Shown here: in pieces, positions 19,501 through 29,061 of the stretch
Position numbering within the stretch: position 1 is the first letter of the stretch
How the letters are laid out: every line of letters starts with the position of its first letter
NCBI GenBank assembly: GCA_013288885.1
Contig: JABDBA010000002.1
Span: 45,930-109,929, forward strand
DNA length: 64,000 nt
Direction of reading: 5' to 3'
From: Gammaproteobacteria bacterium
GTDB lineage: Bacteria; Pseudomonadota; Gammaproteobacteria; JABDBA01
Position numbers and translations under genes: made by a program
The notes under the pieces: model-generated
Databases searched by the model: none
What the model was told of the DNA's origin: nothing
Seen by the model: only the letters and a program-made list of their open reading frames with translations

Positions 19501-21947
19501 CTCATCGGGTGGTAGACTCATTAGAAGCATTAAGTCACGAGTCAAAAGCAAAGATGGGCATTTGGCTTGAATGGGAGAATAAAGAACAACGATGCGTCGT
19601 TAGCTATAATGCTGCAGAAGATAAACGTATGCAACGAGTAGCAGAGAAGATCAAAAAGCTACCGCAATATCAATCATTTTTTGTAGTAGGAAGTTCTACT
19701 TTTAGTTGTGACAACATAAATGTGGCTGTTGAAATTGCTTTCCTTTTAAAGTACGGCGAAGTTGCAGATGATTCTGCTACAACAGGGATTGGAGATTTGA
19801 ATGATCTGACAAGCAGAGCCAAAGCGTTTGTACAGCATCAGGGTATAATAGGGGCTTTAGATCTTAAATGGCAGGAAGAAAAAGACACGGCTAGCCAACA
19901 ATTAAGTTCTGCTAGCGCTTCTGCATTATCCCCAGTAACAACTGTTAGTTCTGCAAGCTTCAAAGGAAAAGTATTGCAATGGGAAAAAGGAGACGATGGA
20001 AGATTCTATTCTGATTCGATCGAAGAAAAACTCTATAAAATATTTAATGCAATAAAAGTTACATTAACTAAAGAAGTAGTTAGAGCGGAAGGAGAAGAAG
20101 GGAGTAGGAGATTGGTAGTAAAAAACTACGAAGATGCACAGAAAGTTGATCAGGCTTTAGAAGTTGCTTTGAAAATCAATAAAAAAGGGGAAATTAAAAA
20201 TTATGAAATATGGCGTTATGCGCCAGCTATTTTTGGCTACCAATATACACTACAAATGAATGATGATAGCGCTTCTTATAGATTGGTGCTTGAGAGTACG
20301 CTACAAAATGTAGAAATACAAAAATTGATACGTAAGAAAGACCTAAAAGTAGAATTGGATGAATCGGGCAAAATAAAATCTTTGCAAGCTTCTTTGTCAG
20401 CTAGAGATGAATTAAACCAAATTTTGGGTTTTGTGAAAGCCCCCACTGCCCCAGGAAAACCAGTTGAGGAACCAACACTTGCATCAACACCACTCATCAA
20501 ATATACATGGTCAACACAAGAGCCATTAACATGGAGATCTTTTGAGGGGGGATTTCGTTCTGATGAATTAACAGACAAACAATTAACAAGATATAAAATT
20601 AAGGCACTACAAACTCCAATTTATATGCCAGCTGGACTTAAACAGGAAATTAGTCTAGATGGAAATAGATTAATAGCAAAGGATGAAGCTGCCTGTATTC
20701 AATTAAATGAGATATATGGTTTCAATGGAGGTGAAGTAGTGAGTGCTGCTGTAAAACAAACTAAACCGCGCGCTGCTGCAGAGCAAAAAGAGGTTCCGTT
20801 GCCTGATGGTTGGGCTAAAACTGAAAATGATAAATTTCCAAAGTACCCTTATAGTAAATCTTTTGATTCTAGCCAAAAAGAAGTACTTACAATTGGTAAA
20901 ACAAAATTATTGGAATTAGGCCTGGTAGGTAAAGACGATATTGTTATAATAGCCGTGGCAGACAATAAGTTTGAAATAAGAACTAAAACGTCCAAAGTCG
21001 CATCTAAACTAAACCCTTATGCAGCAATGACCAAAGAGGAAGCGGAGAAACCTTTTGTAAAGCAATTCAAGAATTTTACACTGTACGAAAAACCATTAAG
21101 TGATACTAATCAATACTTATTTCACTCTAGTCCTCTTAATGATGAGCAAGTTATGGTATTGAATAGATTAAAATCAGAAGGAGGTCTGATTGGTATTGAT
21201 TTTGTAGTTTCTGCAAGTGACAATAATACGTTTATTTTTAAAGTTAAAACAGAAAGCGGCTTTGCAATATTAGATCAATACGCTGGTATGACTCTTGCAG
21301 ATATTGAGGCTAAACTCAATTCTGGAGATAAACGAGCTACTCCGCCACCAACAGAATCACCAACAAAACCACCAAGCCCTGCCCCAACTATTGCAGCTTT
21401 TTGGCATGAAGATAAAGGAGAGTTTCGTTCTAGCCCCCTTACTCCTGATCTAAAAGAATTATTTGATAATGTAAAATTCTATGTGACATCAAAAAAATTA
21501 AACAGCATTGAATTTGATATAGAAACTAAAGTGCAGAATAAAAAAATTGTCTCTACATTAAAAACTAATAGTAAGGAAACCAAAGATCTATTGGAAGGGT
21601 TTGTTGCATTAACTATGCCTCAAATCAAGGAGGTACTCGACTCTCGCAATCTCCAAAAACTCCACGCAGCACAATCTACACAAGGTATTGTCACGCCGCC
21701 TGCAGAAGCAAAGAATGCAGCAACAGCTTCGACTTCTGCTACCGCTAGATCAACAACACCTACCCATCTCAAACCATTTGTGGAAACGGCTAATGACCAA
21801 ATGGGTGGTGGCGGTCGAGCCAGATCCGATACTCGCGCCGTTCAACCCGCTCAACCGCCAACGGGTCCGCAGGCAGGTGCAACAGCTACTGGAGCTGGAA
21901 CGCCTGTACCCCGCAACCCTACACCCACAAAGTTTAATAAGCCTTAA
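16548..21947 (+). CDS. Giant multi-module protein of unknown function (1799 residues)
   Basis: The protein is a string of about 13 modules of 70-100 residues joined by P/S/T/A-rich linkers. A module starts with an aromatic W-x-(5-10)-F-x-S pattern, then a helix, then a hydrophobic strand and a D/K-x-x-x-hydrophobic helix. Clear examples start near residues 542 (LPGWEMDAKSLDYPF), 647 (LGWTDKKDGSEFRWRSPKLP), 772 (LVWTDTKDGSDFPWQSSKLP), 886 (LGWAAQPEGGFHSAP), 1142 (LQWEKGDDGRFYSDS), 1419 (LPDGWAKTENDKFPKYPYS) and 1616 (FWHEDKGEFRSSPL). No catalytic motif, signal peptide or membrane helix is visible. Modules of the same kind occur in the genes at 22121 and 36353. A GGGGGAAG ribosome binding site precedes the start. 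A family 1 repeat follows five bases after the stop codon. I do not recognise the domain; an effector or adhesin-like binding role is only a guess. Confidence 0.8.
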   Translation: MGFNWGVRGSGNEAIYTALVPIPDKRDTDFERLLADIKEYGTVEDAPKDKATKDGKKYLITVKSAPYSQEVGELITAYEKNKKGNPAEVKSHPQESSASIPPISPSSFVWVENKSGVIRTKISYSAPIPKELGIKGTNAAMLGARPPLSKGTDYVINNGQLVVSSVEAQKPVFDALNNYITFQNSLKDAVKRGKEKEKEIKSDSLPPSPSAATATSPAPLAPLSDMWRIWEEEGRQIPYFAYLKAEENEDFKKLVKYLGGQYGGTKEKLRDGVKYIYFEVPPLERACRIVDGLYNTYKTKQEMKLAAAKAQPQVSGAPAANTSKTPVTSESKEVANVIKLKLVPSQIGGSLEQHSVVFTIPSDVEGGQRIRGVVEKIKTRTDVKFSSNDVTKECSFICTDDTDNLSDAVHIAFLLRDGMVDPTTQEFADNNAVKDAQDLISKNGAQRAFEILSSEGLHLEKSSPSSFSIKAEKTQTSNASVLASSIPSSSSSNQPYFAFVPLTSTSPAVDKREIKQDTTSQQPSSANTSASSPVAQKNDMLLPGWEMDAKSLDYPFIFTLPFDLERKQIFEYAIKKLVLQGMMNADDVKIDPTKTADIFNLRVKSNEAMSYLFNFALKTMQEVINIFNESATTEAKSQTVKVTAAPALGWTDKKDGSEFRWRSPKLPVGATRDSITNAIAETGMLFINIAQDEEGNMFLEVGSRDDMVKMNKLWESILTTIASAQASSTALPEDFDESSVVPDRRVSTEDLSPSAAATSAPSAAVSSTAAPALVWTDTKDGSDFPWQSSKLPLEITRESIGSALGKAGIKFEVDEDNDYDLRIKVKYERDRVKINNLLQSLFAKIAPVQTPSSPSIPTPQQPVATSTSAAVATTPIAANSLPTSEQLGWAAQPEGGFHSAPLIEVLKQKGVTSEIGKMVVTLTMQFSAKGISLTRLDDGSMSIVANDEQQKQTVAGILDEEVLKANKANITTSPAPATPSTSPYAHRVVDSLEALSHESKAKMGIWLEWENKEQRCVVSYNAAEDKRMQRVAEKIKKLPQYQSFFVVGSSTFSCDNINVAVEIAFLLKYGEVADDSATTGIGDLNDLTSRAKAFVQHQGIIGALDLKWQEEKDTASQQLSSASASALSPVTTVSSASFKGKVLQWEKGDDGRFYSDSIEEKLYKIFNAIKVTLTKEVVRAEGEEGSRRLVVKNYEDAQKVDQALEVALKINKKGEIKNYEIWRYAPAIFGYQYTLQMNDDSASYRLVLESTLQNVEIQKLIRKKDLKVELDESGKIKSLQASLSARDELNQILGFVKAPTAPGKPVEEPTLASTPLIKYTWSTQEPLTWRSFEGGFRSDELTDKQLTRYKIKALQTPIYMPAGLKQEISLDGNRLIAKDEAACIQLNEIYGFNGGEVVSAAVKQTKPRAAAEQKEVPLPDGWAKTENDKFPKYPYSKSFDSSQKEVLTIGKTKLLELGLVGKDDIVIIAVADNKFEIRTKTSKVASKLNPYAAMTKEEAEKPFVKQFKNFTLYEKPLSDTNQYLFHSSPLNDEQVMVLNRLKSEGGLIGIDFVVSASDNNTFIFKVKTESGFAILDQYAGMTLADIEAKLNSGDKRATPPPTESPTKPPSPAPTIAAFWHEDKGEFRSSPLTPDLKELFDNVKFYVTSKKLNSIEFDIETKVQNKKIVSTLKTNSKETKDLLEGFVALTMPQIKEVLDSRNLQKLHAAQSTQGIVTPPAEAKNAATASTSATARSTTPTHLKPFVETANDQMGGGGRARSDTRAVQPAQPPTGPQAGATATGAGTPVPRNPTPTKFNKP

Positions 21948-21951
21948 GGGG

Positions 21952-22045
21952 CTAGGGGTCAGATCTTGATTTGCTACTTGCTAAAGAAATATCTATCAAG
22001 CCATATAGTTTTCAAGCAAGTAGCAAATCAAGATCTGACCCCTAG
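21952..22045. repeat. Family 1 palindromic element, copy C
   Basis: A 31-bp inverted repeat (21952-21982 with 22015-22045) whose arms carry GATTTGCTACTTGCT instead of GACTTGCTACATGCT. The compensating changes in both arms keep the pairing perfect. It lies between the two giant paralogues, just upstream of the second promoter. Confidence 0.95.
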
Positions 22046-22047
22046 GA

Positions 22048-22086
22048 CTTAAGGCTCACCATAATCTCTATTTTTGTGCTACGCTT
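22048..22086 (+). promoter_or_regulatory. Promoter region shared with the 16548 paralogue
   Basis: CTTAAGGCTCACCA, an AT-rich stretch and the extended -10 TTGTGC-TACGCT. The family 1 element ends two bases upstream, so the element abuts the regulatory region. Confidence 0.5.
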
Positions 22087-22120
22087 TAAGTAAGACTAAA
22101 CAATCAAGAGGGGTCGTGTT

Positions 22121-24514
22121 ATGTTTCCAAATAATCCAAATAATCCCGATAAAGAAAAAGAGCAAGGGGCTTCTGCTGTTTCACCCGCCCCAGCTTCACC
22201 GGGAACATTCAACTGGAGCAAGAGAGAAAAGCAGGGTGCTAAGTATCCATTTACTTCCAAAATAGCAGTAGGAAATAGGACGGACGTTAAGACTATGTTA
22301 AGTAAGGTAGACACTAATGCTAAGTATTATACATGGAGTCGCGATAGCGACGATCTACTTGTAACAGCTGAGGGTATAGATAAAATAAATGAAGATTCTT
22401 CTGGTTCTGTAACTTACACAGGAAATAAAACGACGTGGACACGTGGTGAAGACAGAAAATATTATTCTCAAGCGCTTAATGAAGAGTTAAGCGAAACATT
22501 TAAAAGAATAAAAGATCTTCCTCAAGTAACGAGAAAAGGAAATGTGTTAGTAGTAGATAAGATGTCAGATGCGGTGAAAATTGACGACGCAATATATTCT
22601 TATCCACCGTCATTCTCAATAACATGGGAGTGGAGAGATGGCAGGGTGGGTGAAGAGGGCTGGATGGCTATTCCAGGATTGTACTCTTCCCCAATTCCAA
22701 AAGGAATAAAGATAACAGATATCGTAGCACGCATACGATCGAGAGCCGAAGTAGAAGAAAGCGATAGAATTGAATTTACACATCACAATGATAAAGATGG
22801 TAATACTATATTAGTGGTGAAAAACACAGTAGAAGCCACAAGAAAAATGAACATGGTATTGGCTGGTGTTGCTTTTCTTTACGGAAGGGTCGTTACAGAT
22901 GCATCGAGCAAATTAGCATGGGTAATCAACCCTAATGGTACTTGTCAAATTCAAATAAAAGTAGGACAACAGTGCTCCGACCTTAAAAATATATTAGATT
23001 CGCATCTTGGCAAAGGATCGGGTGCCAAGCTTGTCAATAATAGCGATGGCATTTCTTATACATTAACGGTGAATGATCAAGAGGGTGCTGCTAAAATAGC
23101 CGATGCATATTATCCTTTTTGGGTTAAAGCGTTGCAGTCGGCAATAGATAATTGGCGGGTTAGTGCCCAAGTTTCGGACTATCCATATTATGGTATTTTC
23201 AAGCTTCCTGCTGAGCTTGTTGTGCAAATCAAAACACGTAGTGATGTTTCTATCGAACCTGCTAAAAATCAAGGCAGCTTTATCCTGAGAGCCAAGACGT
23301 TTGACGCCATGAAGGCTTCAAATGATCTCATTATTAGCGCGAAAAAACCAGCTGAAGAAAAAGCGCAAACTGTATCAACAACTTCAACTAGCGCAGTTGC
23401 GGTGACTACAGATTCTATTCTACCGAAACGTACCACTGTGCCTACGCCGCTGCCGCCAGGTTGGGTTTTAAGTAGGAACTCTAAGTATCCCTATCGTTAT
23501 GGGCCTTTTAAAACGGATGAAAAAGAGATATCTATACAACCTACTATTAAAAAATTGATTGCTGAAGGAACGATAAAAGAAGGCGATGATATTATTATAA
23601 TTCCAGATAAAGTAGAAGGTATGTGGCTGATGCGAGTTAAAACGGATGAAGTAATGATCCAACTATCTCCTGTTGTAGGCGCGCCGTTACCAGCAGGTTG
23701 GGTCGTAGCAAAAAATAAAAGCAATGAAGCGGAATACCATTTTGACTCTCTTACTCTCGAACAGATCGTGAGATTGAAAGTGTTGCTGCCACAAGAGAAA
23801 GGGTCAATTAATTATAATATTTCCGAAGAAACCCGTCAATTAGTGGTTGCTAGAAAATCAGATGTGTTAACCTTAGATGGGTTACTGAAAATGATTGATG
23901 ATCAATTCAATCAGAGGCCCATGTCGAGCACATCTGAGAAAACTAAATCGCCAACTCCTCCGCGCACTGCGACTCCACCTCAACGACATTCATTGGTTGT
24001 CGAAGAAGTTAATCGCTCTAAGAAAGATAGCAAAGAAAATACTGTCGAAATTTCAGCACCTGATAGAATGATTTGCATGTCGATATCTGATGATAAATTT
24101 GATTGGCCAAGTAGAAAAGAAGGTCTAAAGATAATGGAATTGTTTGAAAATTTCCCTCAGGATAATAATCTTGATATAAAAGATTTGGCAAAAGCCCTTA
24201 CTGGGTTTGCTATTTATTCAAAAATATATGAGGGATTAGACTCTAAAAAAATCACATGGACAACTAAAGGTAAAGATAGCGTTTCACATCAACCAGATTC
24301 AAGGTTTTTGATGAGTATGCTAAATAACAAAGAAATAATCGAAGAAATTTTAGGGCAACCTGCTCAAATAAAATTCATTGCTGACCATAAGAAAGAAATA
24401 ATTGATTGGGTCGAGAAAAATATGCCAGACCAATTTGCTCAACACAAAATAGATGAGTTTATTGATAGGTTAGCTAAACCTCCGGTAGCTGCAAGATCCT
24501 CACCAGCTCCCTAA
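22121..24514 (+). CDS. Multi-module protein of unknown function (797 residues), paralogue of the 16548 gene
   Basis: This shorter relative carries modules of the same W...F/Y...S type: TFNWSKREKQGAKYPFTS near residue 25, TTWTRGEDRKYYSQAL near 105, ITWEWRDGRVGEEGW near 167, LPPGWVLSRNSKYPYRYGPF near 445 and LPAGWVVAKNKSNEAEYHF near 523. A P/T-rich linker at about 600-640 leads to a helical C-terminal domain of about 150 residues with DNNLDIKDLAKALTGFAIYS. There is no signal peptide or catalytic motif. It shares its promoter region with the 16548 gene and has the ribosome binding site AGAGGGG. The pair probably arose by duplication followed by loss or gain of modules. Confidence 0.78.
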   Translation: MFPNNPNNPDKEKEQGASAVSPAPASPGTFNWSKREKQGAKYPFTSKIAVGNRTDVKTMLSKVDTNAKYYTWSRDSDDLLVTAEGIDKINEDSSGSVTYTGNKTTWTRGEDRKYYSQALNEELSETFKRIKDLPQVTRKGNVLVVDKMSDAVKIDDAIYSYPPSFSITWEWRDGRVGEEGWMAIPGLYSSPIPKGIKITDIVARIRSRAEVEESDRIEFTHHNDKDGNTILVVKNTVEATRKMNMVLAGVAFLYGRVVTDASSKLAWVINPNGTCQIQIKVGQQCSDLKNILDSHLGKGSGAKLVNNSDGISYTLTVNDQEGAAKIADAYYPFWVKALQSAIDNWRVSAQVSDYPYYGIFKLPAELVVQIKTRSDVSIEPAKNQGSFILRAKTFDAMKASNDLIISAKKPAEEKAQTVSTTSTSAVAVTTDSILPKRTTVPTPLPPGWVLSRNSKYPYRYGPFKTDEKEISIQPTIKKLIAEGTIKEGDDIIIIPDKVEGMWLMRVKTDEVMIQLSPVVGAPLPAGWVVAKNKSNEAEYHFDSLTLEQIVRLKVLLPQEKGSINYNISEETRQLVVARKSDVLTLDGLLKMIDDQFNQRPMSSTSEKTKSPTPPRTATPPQRHSLVVEEVNRSKKDSKENTVEISAPDRMICMSISDDKFDWPSRKEGLKIMELFENFPQDNNLDIKDLAKALTGFAIYSKIYEGLDSKKITWTTKGKDSVSHQPDSRFLMSMLNNKEIIEEILGQPAQIKFIADHKKEIIDWVEKNMPDQFAQHKIDEFIDRLAKPPVAARSSPAP

Positions 24515-24521
24515 AAACAAA

Positions 24522-24622
24522 TGTCGGATCCGCTCAGCCAGTGCCAATAACAGCATGGCAGATAATCTGTGGAACATCGTTTGAAACGATGTTCCACATT
24601 GGCTGAGCTTGATCCGACCTAC
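24522..24622. repeat. Family 2 palindromic element, copy 1
   Basis: Outer ends TGTCGGATCCGCTCAGCCA and TGGCTGAGCTTGATCCGAC pair imperfectly. An inner perfect hairpin, GGAACATCGTTTGAAACGATGTTCC, lies at about 24571-24595. Related elements are at 27771 and 39225. Confidence 0.85.
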
Positions 24623-24702
24623 TTGTCTCTTTGAATATTTGTGGGTAATGATATGGTCCCACCCACCCTGACCTGCGGGGTTTTTTGGGTTATACTCCCC
24701 CC

Positions 24703-25443
24703 ATGAACAAAACTGACTTTGGCTTTCAAGAAGTGCCTGTGACTGAAAAAACCAGTAAAGTGGCTGAGGTTTTTAGCTCGGTGGCGGGCAAATATGACCT
24801 CATGAACGACCTCATGTCGTTGGGGGTGCATCGGCTATGGAAGCGTTTTGCCATCGATATGAGCGGGGCGCGGGCTGGCCAGCAGGTGCTCGATTTGGCG
24901 GGCGGCACGGGTGACCTAGCGCGGCGTTTTGTGGAAAAGGTCGGCACAAGCGGCCACGTTTACCTGGTCGATATCAATGCCGCAATGCTCAATGTGGGAC
25001 GCGACCGCTTGACCGATTTGGGCATTATCAATAATGTGACTTATATCCAAGCCAATGCCGAAAATTTACCCTTCGCCGACAATAGTTTTGATGTCGTCAG
25101 CATCGCTTTTGGCTTGCGCAACGTGACGCACAAAGATACGGCTTTAGAGTCGATGTACCGCGTGCTGAAGCCGGGCGGCCAATTGTTGGTGTTGGAGTTT
25201 TCCGCGCCTGTGCTCCCGCTGTTACAAAAAATTTACGACAGTTATTCGTTTAACGTTATTCCCCAATTGGGCGAGTGGATCACCGACGATAAAGCCAGTT
25301 ATCAATATTTGGTGGAATCGATACGCCGTCACCCCAAGCAAGAAAAATTAAAGAACATGATGTTAGAGGCGGGGTTCGACCGTTGCGAATATCATAACTT
25401 AAGCGGCGGCATTGTGGCCTTACATCGGGGTTGGAAGTATTAG
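24703..25443 (+). CDS. ubiE: Ubiquinone/menaquinone biosynthesis C-methyltransferase UbiE
   Basis: 246 residues. UbiE methylates the benzoquinol ring carbon using S-adenosylmethionine in the ubiquinone (and menaquinone) pathway. Motif [15 protein letters not shown], the [20 protein letters not shown] block, [20 protein letters not shown] and the closing [14 protein letters not shown] are family signatures. The ATG at 24703 (MNKTDFGFQ) is preferred to a TTG 18 bp upstream. It heads the ubiE-ubiJ-ubiB-tatABC series known from many gammaproteobacteria. Confidence 0.97.
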   Translation: MNKTDFGFQEVPVTEKTSKVAEVFSSVAGKYDLMNDLMSLGVHRLWKRFAIDMSGARAGQQVLDLAGGTGDLARRFVEKVGTSGHVYLVDINAAMLNVGRDRLTDLGIINNVTYIQANAENLPFADNSFDVVSIAFGLRNVTHKDTALESMYRVLKPGGQLLVLEFSAPVLPLLQKIYDSYSFNVIPQLGEWITDDKASYQYLVESIRRHPKQEKLKNMMLEAGFDRCEYHNLSGGIVALHRGWKY

Positions 25444-25457
25444 GGGGCGAACACTAC

Positions 25458-25518
25458 ACTACACAACACTACACAAAAATCTTGTGTTACACAAGAATCT
25501 TGTGTAGCGTTGTGTAGT
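25458..25518. repeat. Intergenic hairpin between ubiE and ubiJ
   Basis: ACTACACAACACTACACAA (25458-25476) pairs with TTGTGTAGCGTTGTGTAGT (25500-25518) apart from one position, around an inner CTTGTGTTACACAAG hairpin. It is a single copy here and may attenuate transcription or protect mRNA ends within the operon. Confidence 0.75.
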
Positions 25519-25574
25519 AAGATTGTTTAATGTTTTATATCAACATTAAAGAAAATAACCAGGGTGGTTAATTC

Positions 25575-26183
25575 ATGCTTTTTTCATTGGCGTTAAATAT
25601 GGTTGAACGGGTGTTGAATCACACGTTGCAATTGGATCCAGAAACACCGTCGCGGTTGCAAAAACTGATCGGCAAAGTGGTGGCTATTCAATCAAAATAT
25701 TTTGATTATAAAATTTATTTTTTGTTTAATGAGAACCGCATTGAATTAACGAACCGTTACGAAGGCAATGTCGATGTGACATTGTGTGGATCATTTTTTG
25801 ATTTTTTGCGCCTGAGCGGTCAGAGTGATAGCGCAGCACTTTTTAAAAGTGATATTGAAGTAAAAGGCGATCTCGATGTTGCCGAACAATTTAAAGCAGT
25901 GTTTGCGCATTTAGATATTGATTGGGAAGAACAATTATCACATTTAACGGGTGATCTCATTGCGCGTCAAATCGGCAATTTTATGCGGGCTTTGAGCGAT
26001 TGGGCAAAACGCAGCGGCACAAGTTTGCAAAAAGATATTACCGAATATGTGCAGGAAGAAGCGCAGTTATTGCCATCGCGTGCGGAGTTGCAAGATTTTT
26101 TTGCTGATGTAGATGAAGTGCATCATGCGGTAGAACGGATGGGGAAGAGGGTGGAGCGATTACAACAACAGGAACCCGAATGA
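25575..26183 (+). CDS. ubiJ: Ubiquinone biosynthesis accessory factor UbiJ
   Basis: 202 residues with an N-terminal SCP2 sterol-carrier-like lipid-binding domain (about residues 15-115, including [22 protein letters not shown]) and a helical C-terminal part. UbiJ helps to assemble the soluble ubiquinone synthesis complex together with UbiK. Its last four bases overlap the ubiB start (ATGA), so the two are translationally coupled. The context between ubiE and ubiB makes the assignment firm. Confidence 0.92.
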   Translation: MLFSLALNMVERVLNHTLQLDPETPSRLQKLIGKVVAIQSKYFDYKIYFLFNENRIELTNRYEGNVDVTLCGSFFDFLRLSGQSDSAALFKSDIEVKGDLDVAEQFKAVFAHLDIDWEEQLSHLTGDLIARQIGNFMRALSDWAKRSGTSLQKDITEYVQEEAQLLPSRAELQDFFADVDEVHHAVERMGKRVERLQQQEPE

Positions 26184-27751
26184 AACCAGTGCTACGAATA
26201 GTTCGTCTAACACAAATAAACTATATTTTAGCGCGCTATGGTTTAGATCAAGTTATTTTATCGTTACATTTATTTAGACCACTACGGTTTTTAACCTACC
26301 TGAACCCATGGAATTGGCACAGCAACCGTAATCGTCCGCGTGGGGTAAGAATTCGTTTAGCATTAGAAGCGTTAGGGCCGATTTTTGTTAAGTTTGGTCA
26401 AGCGCTCTCGACGCGCCCCGATTTATTACCCGAAGATATCGTTGCGGAGCTAGCGAAATTACAAGACAAAGTGCCACCGTTTCCTGGTGAAGTCGCGCAA
26501 GCGATGATCGAAGCAGCTTGCGGTCAGCGCGTGAGTGAAATGTTTCAAGAATTTGATTTAACACCATTAGCTTCTGCCTCCATTGCGCAAGTACACACTG
26601 CCACGTTAAAAGATGGCAAAAAAGTCGTGGTTAAAGTATTGCGTCCGCAAGTGCAAAAACTAATTCAGCGCGATGTTGATTTGTTGTATGTATTAGCCGG
26701 TTTGGCAGAACGTTATTGGGCAGATGGCAAACGTTTGCGCCCGCTCGATGTAGTCGCAGAATTTGAACGTCATTTGATCGACGAATTAGATCTGCTGCGT
26801 GAAGCAGCCAGTGCTTCGCAACTGCGACGTAATTTTTTAAATTCCCCGTTATTATATATTCCCGAAGTGAATTGGGAATACACGCGCGAAAATGTATTAG
26901 TGATCGAACGCATTTATGGTATTCCGATTGCCGATATCTCTACGTTAAAACAAGAAGGGGTGAATTTAAAAATTTTGGCCGAGCGCGGCGTACAAATATT
27001 TTTTACCCAAGTGTTTCGCGATTGTTTTTTTCATGCCGACATGCACCCGGGCAATATTTTTGTCGCCTATGGCAACCCACAAGACCCACAATATTTGGGT
27101 GTGGATTTTGGTATTATGGGAACATTAAATCCGTATGATCAACGCTACCTCGCTGAAAACTTATTAGCATTTTTTAAACGTGATTATCGCCGTGTAGCAG
27201 AACTGCACGTGGAATCGGGTTGGGTGCCGACCAATACCCGTATCGATGAATTTGAAGCAGCAATTCGCACCGTGTGCGAACCGATTTTTGAGCGCCCACT
27301 CAAAGATATTTCGTTCGGTCAATTATTGTTGCGATTGTTTCAAACCGCGCGGCGTTTTAATATGGAAATTCAACCGCAATTAGTGTTATTACAAAAAACA
27401 TTGTTTAATGTAGAAGGCTTAGGGCGACAACTTTACCCTGATCTCGATTTGTGGAGCACAGCAAAACCATTTTTAGAAAAATGGGTCAAAGAGCAAATGG
27501 GTGTGCGTGAGTTACTGCGTAAAGTTCGTAAGAATATACCCTATTGGATGGAAAAATTCCCGGATATGCCCGATTTGTTGTATCAAACATTAACTGAAAT
27601 GCGTGCGAAAACGCGTGATGAGCGTATAGTAGGTGAAGTAGCAAAAAAGAAAAATTTGCCAGCGCAGCGTTGGTGGCAAAGTGGTTGGTTTGTGGGTTTG
27701 TTAGTGATTATCTGTATATTGTTGTTGTCATTCCCGCTGGTACAAAAATGA
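26180..27751 (+). CDS. ubiB: Ubiquinone biosynthesis protein kinase-like UbiB
   Basis: 523 residues of the UbiB/ADCK atypical kinase family, an ATPase needed for ubiquinone synthesis, at the inner membrane. The KxGQ motif ([16 protein letters not shown]) lies near residue 72. The alanine-rich loop ASIAQVHTA, the lysine in VVKVLRP, the catalytic region [10 protein letters not shown] and the metal-binding GVDFGIMG follow. One hydrophobic segment at the C-terminus, [19 protein letters not shown], would anchor it in the membrane. Length and motifs are complete. Confidence 0.97.
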   Translation: MKPVLRIVRLTQINYILARYGLDQVILSLHLFRPLRFLTYLNPWNWHSNRNRPRGVRIRLALEALGPIFVKFGQALSTRPDLLPEDIVAELAKLQDKVPPFPGEVAQAMIEAACGQRVSEMFQEFDLTPLASASIAQVHTATLKDGKKVVVKVLRPQVQKLIQRDVDLLYVLAGLAERYWADGKRLRPLDVVAEFERHLIDELDLLREAASASQLRRNFLNSPLLYIPEVNWEYTRENVLVIERIYGIPIADISTLKQEGVNLKILAERGVQIFFTQVFRDCFFHADMHPGNIFVAYGNPQDPQYLGVDFGIMGTLNPYDQRYLAENLLAFFKRDYRRVAELHVESGWVPTNTRIDEFEAAIRTVCEPIFERPLKDISFGQLLLRLFQTARRFNMEIQPQLVLLQKTLFNVEGLGRQLYPDLDLWSTAKPFLEKWVKEQMGVRELLRKVRKNIPYWMEKFPDMPDLLYQTLTEMRAKTRDERIVGEVAKKKNLPAQRWWQSGWFVGLLVIICILLLSFPLVQK

Positions 27752-27770
27752 TTATAGAGTTGGGTTTTTA

Positions 27771-27860
27771 AGTAGGTCGGATCAAGGAGCGCAGCGACGG
27801 ATCCGACATGGAGCATTGAAAAACTCTATTGTCGGCTCCGCTTCGCTTGAGCCGACCTAC
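27771..27860. repeat. Family 2 palindromic element, copy 2
   Basis: GTAGGTCGGATCAAG at the left and CTTGAGCCGACCTAC at the right pair almost fully; the inner GGATCCGAC and GTCGGCTCC parts pair as well. It fills the gap between ubiB and tatA, where it could cause partial termination or RNA processing. Confidence 0.88.
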
Positions 27861-27900
27861 GTTATTTTAATAAAATTGTTTAACCAAAAAGGATAAACTT

Positions 27901-28107
27901 ATGGGATTCCACGGTTTTAGTTTCGGTTCACTCATTTTAATTTTAATCATTGCCGTTTTATTATTCGGTACTAAACGCTTGCGCAGCATGGGCGAAGATA
28001 TAGGCGCAGCATTAAAAGGTTTTCGTAAAGGCTTGCAAGGTGAAGAAAATAACACTGTAGCAGCCAAAAAAGAAACCGAAGAGCCAACAAAGAAAACGGA
28101 TGTTTAA
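27901..28107 (+). CDS. tatA: Twin-arginine translocase subunit TatA
   Basis: 68 residues. TatA makes the variable pore part of the Tat system, which exports folded proteins across the inner membrane. A single N-terminal membrane helix (SLILILIIAVLLFGTKRL) is followed by the hinge FGTKRLRSMGEDIG and an amphipathic helix (AALKGFRKGLQGEE), then a charged tail. The stop overlaps the tatB start by 8 bp. Confidence 0.95.
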   Translation: MGFHGFSFGSLILILIIAVLLFGTKRLRSMGEDIGAALKGFRKGLQGEENNTVAAKKETEEPTKKTDV

Positions 28108-28330
28108 TATCAGCGGTGCTGAATTATTATTAGTAGCGATCGTTGCGCTAATTGTTTTAGGCCCACAACAATTGCAAACCTTGGCTAAGCATTTAGGTGC
28201 ATGGATCAAATACGCCCGTGCTTTAATGGCGAGTGTGCAAGCAGAATTCAAACAACACGAACTAAAACAAAAATTAGCAGAGAATGAAGCGCGCGCTGAT
28301 GCAGCACAAGGGCAAAGCAAAAATGATTGA
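28100..28330 (+). CDS. tatB: Twin-arginine translocase subunit TatB
   Basis: 76 residues. TatB works with TatC as the receptor for Tat signal peptides. The N-terminal helix ISGAELLLVAIVALIVLGPQ ends in the TatB-type LGPQQLQTLA hinge with Glu near position 8, followed by a long amphipathic helix. It is shorter than the E. coli protein (171 residues) but keeps the essential part. It overlaps tatA and tatC by 8 bp each. Confidence 0.93.
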   Translation: MFNISGAELLLVAIVALIVLGPQQLQTLAKHLGAWIKYARALMASVQAEFKQHELKQKLAENEARADAAQGQSKND

Positions 28331-29054
28331 TCAACCGCGCAGTTTTATCACTTATATCGTTGAATTGCGTACACGTTTATTATACTGCCTCATTGCATTT
28401 GCTGGGTTACTTGCTTTTATTTTGCCTTTCTCTAATTATTTTTATCGTTGGTTAGCAATTCCATTATTAAATCAATTGCCACAGACGAGCCATTTGATCG
28501 CCACCGACGTTGCCGCCACATTTTTTGTGCCACTTAAATTTGCTATGTTGCTATCGTTCGCACTGATTATCCCTTTTATATTATATCAAGCCTGGTTATT
28601 TGTAATGCCTGCATTGTATCAACGCGAGCGGAATTGGGTGTGGTTATTTATGCTGAGCGGTACACTGCTTTTTTATTCCGGCATGTTGTTTGCATACGGA
28701 GTTGTTTTTCCGTTGTTATTTCAATTTTTTGTGCAAACGACGCCGATGAATGTTTTATTATTGCCTGATATCAGTGCGTATTTGAGTTTAGCATTGCAAT
28801 TATTAATGGCTTTTGGTATTGCATTTGAAGTGCCGATTGTGATTGTTTTATTGGCACTCGTTGGCATAGACGTTAATCGAATTGCCCAACAACGCCGTTA
28901 TTTTATTGTTGCCGCATTTATTATTGCGATGTTCTTGACCCCACCTGATGTGGTTTCACAAACATTGTTGGCTGTGCCGTTGTGTTTGTTATTTGAATTG
29001 GGTTTGTTAGCGGCACGTGTCATTGCGAAGAACGAACCGACATGGGATATTTGA
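28323..29054 (+). CDS. tatC: Twin-arginine translocase subunit TatC
   Basis: 243 residues with six predicted membrane helices, the core receptor of the Tat pathway. The N-terminal FITYIVELRTRLLYC matches the family ELRxRL motif; later blocks are FVMPALYQRERNW, LSLALQLLMAFGIAFEVPI and FIIAMFLTPPDVVSQ. The ATG at 28323 (MIDQPRSF) is chosen for the overlap with tatB and the standard N-terminus; an upstream in-frame ATG would add residues from the tatB frame. Confidence 0.96.
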   Translation: MIDQPRSFITYIVELRTRLLYCLIAFAGLLAFILPFSNYFYRWLAIPLLNQLPQTSHLIATDVAATFFVPLKFAMLLSFALIIPFILYQAWLFVMPALYQRERNWVWLFMLSGTLLFYSGMLFAYGVVFPLLFQFFVQTTPMNVLLLPDISAYLSLALQLLMAFGIAFEVPIVIVLLALVGIDVNRIAQQRRYFIVAAFIIAMFLTPPDVVSQTLLAVPLCLLFELGLLAARVIAKNEPTWDI

Positions 29055-29061
29055 ATAAACT

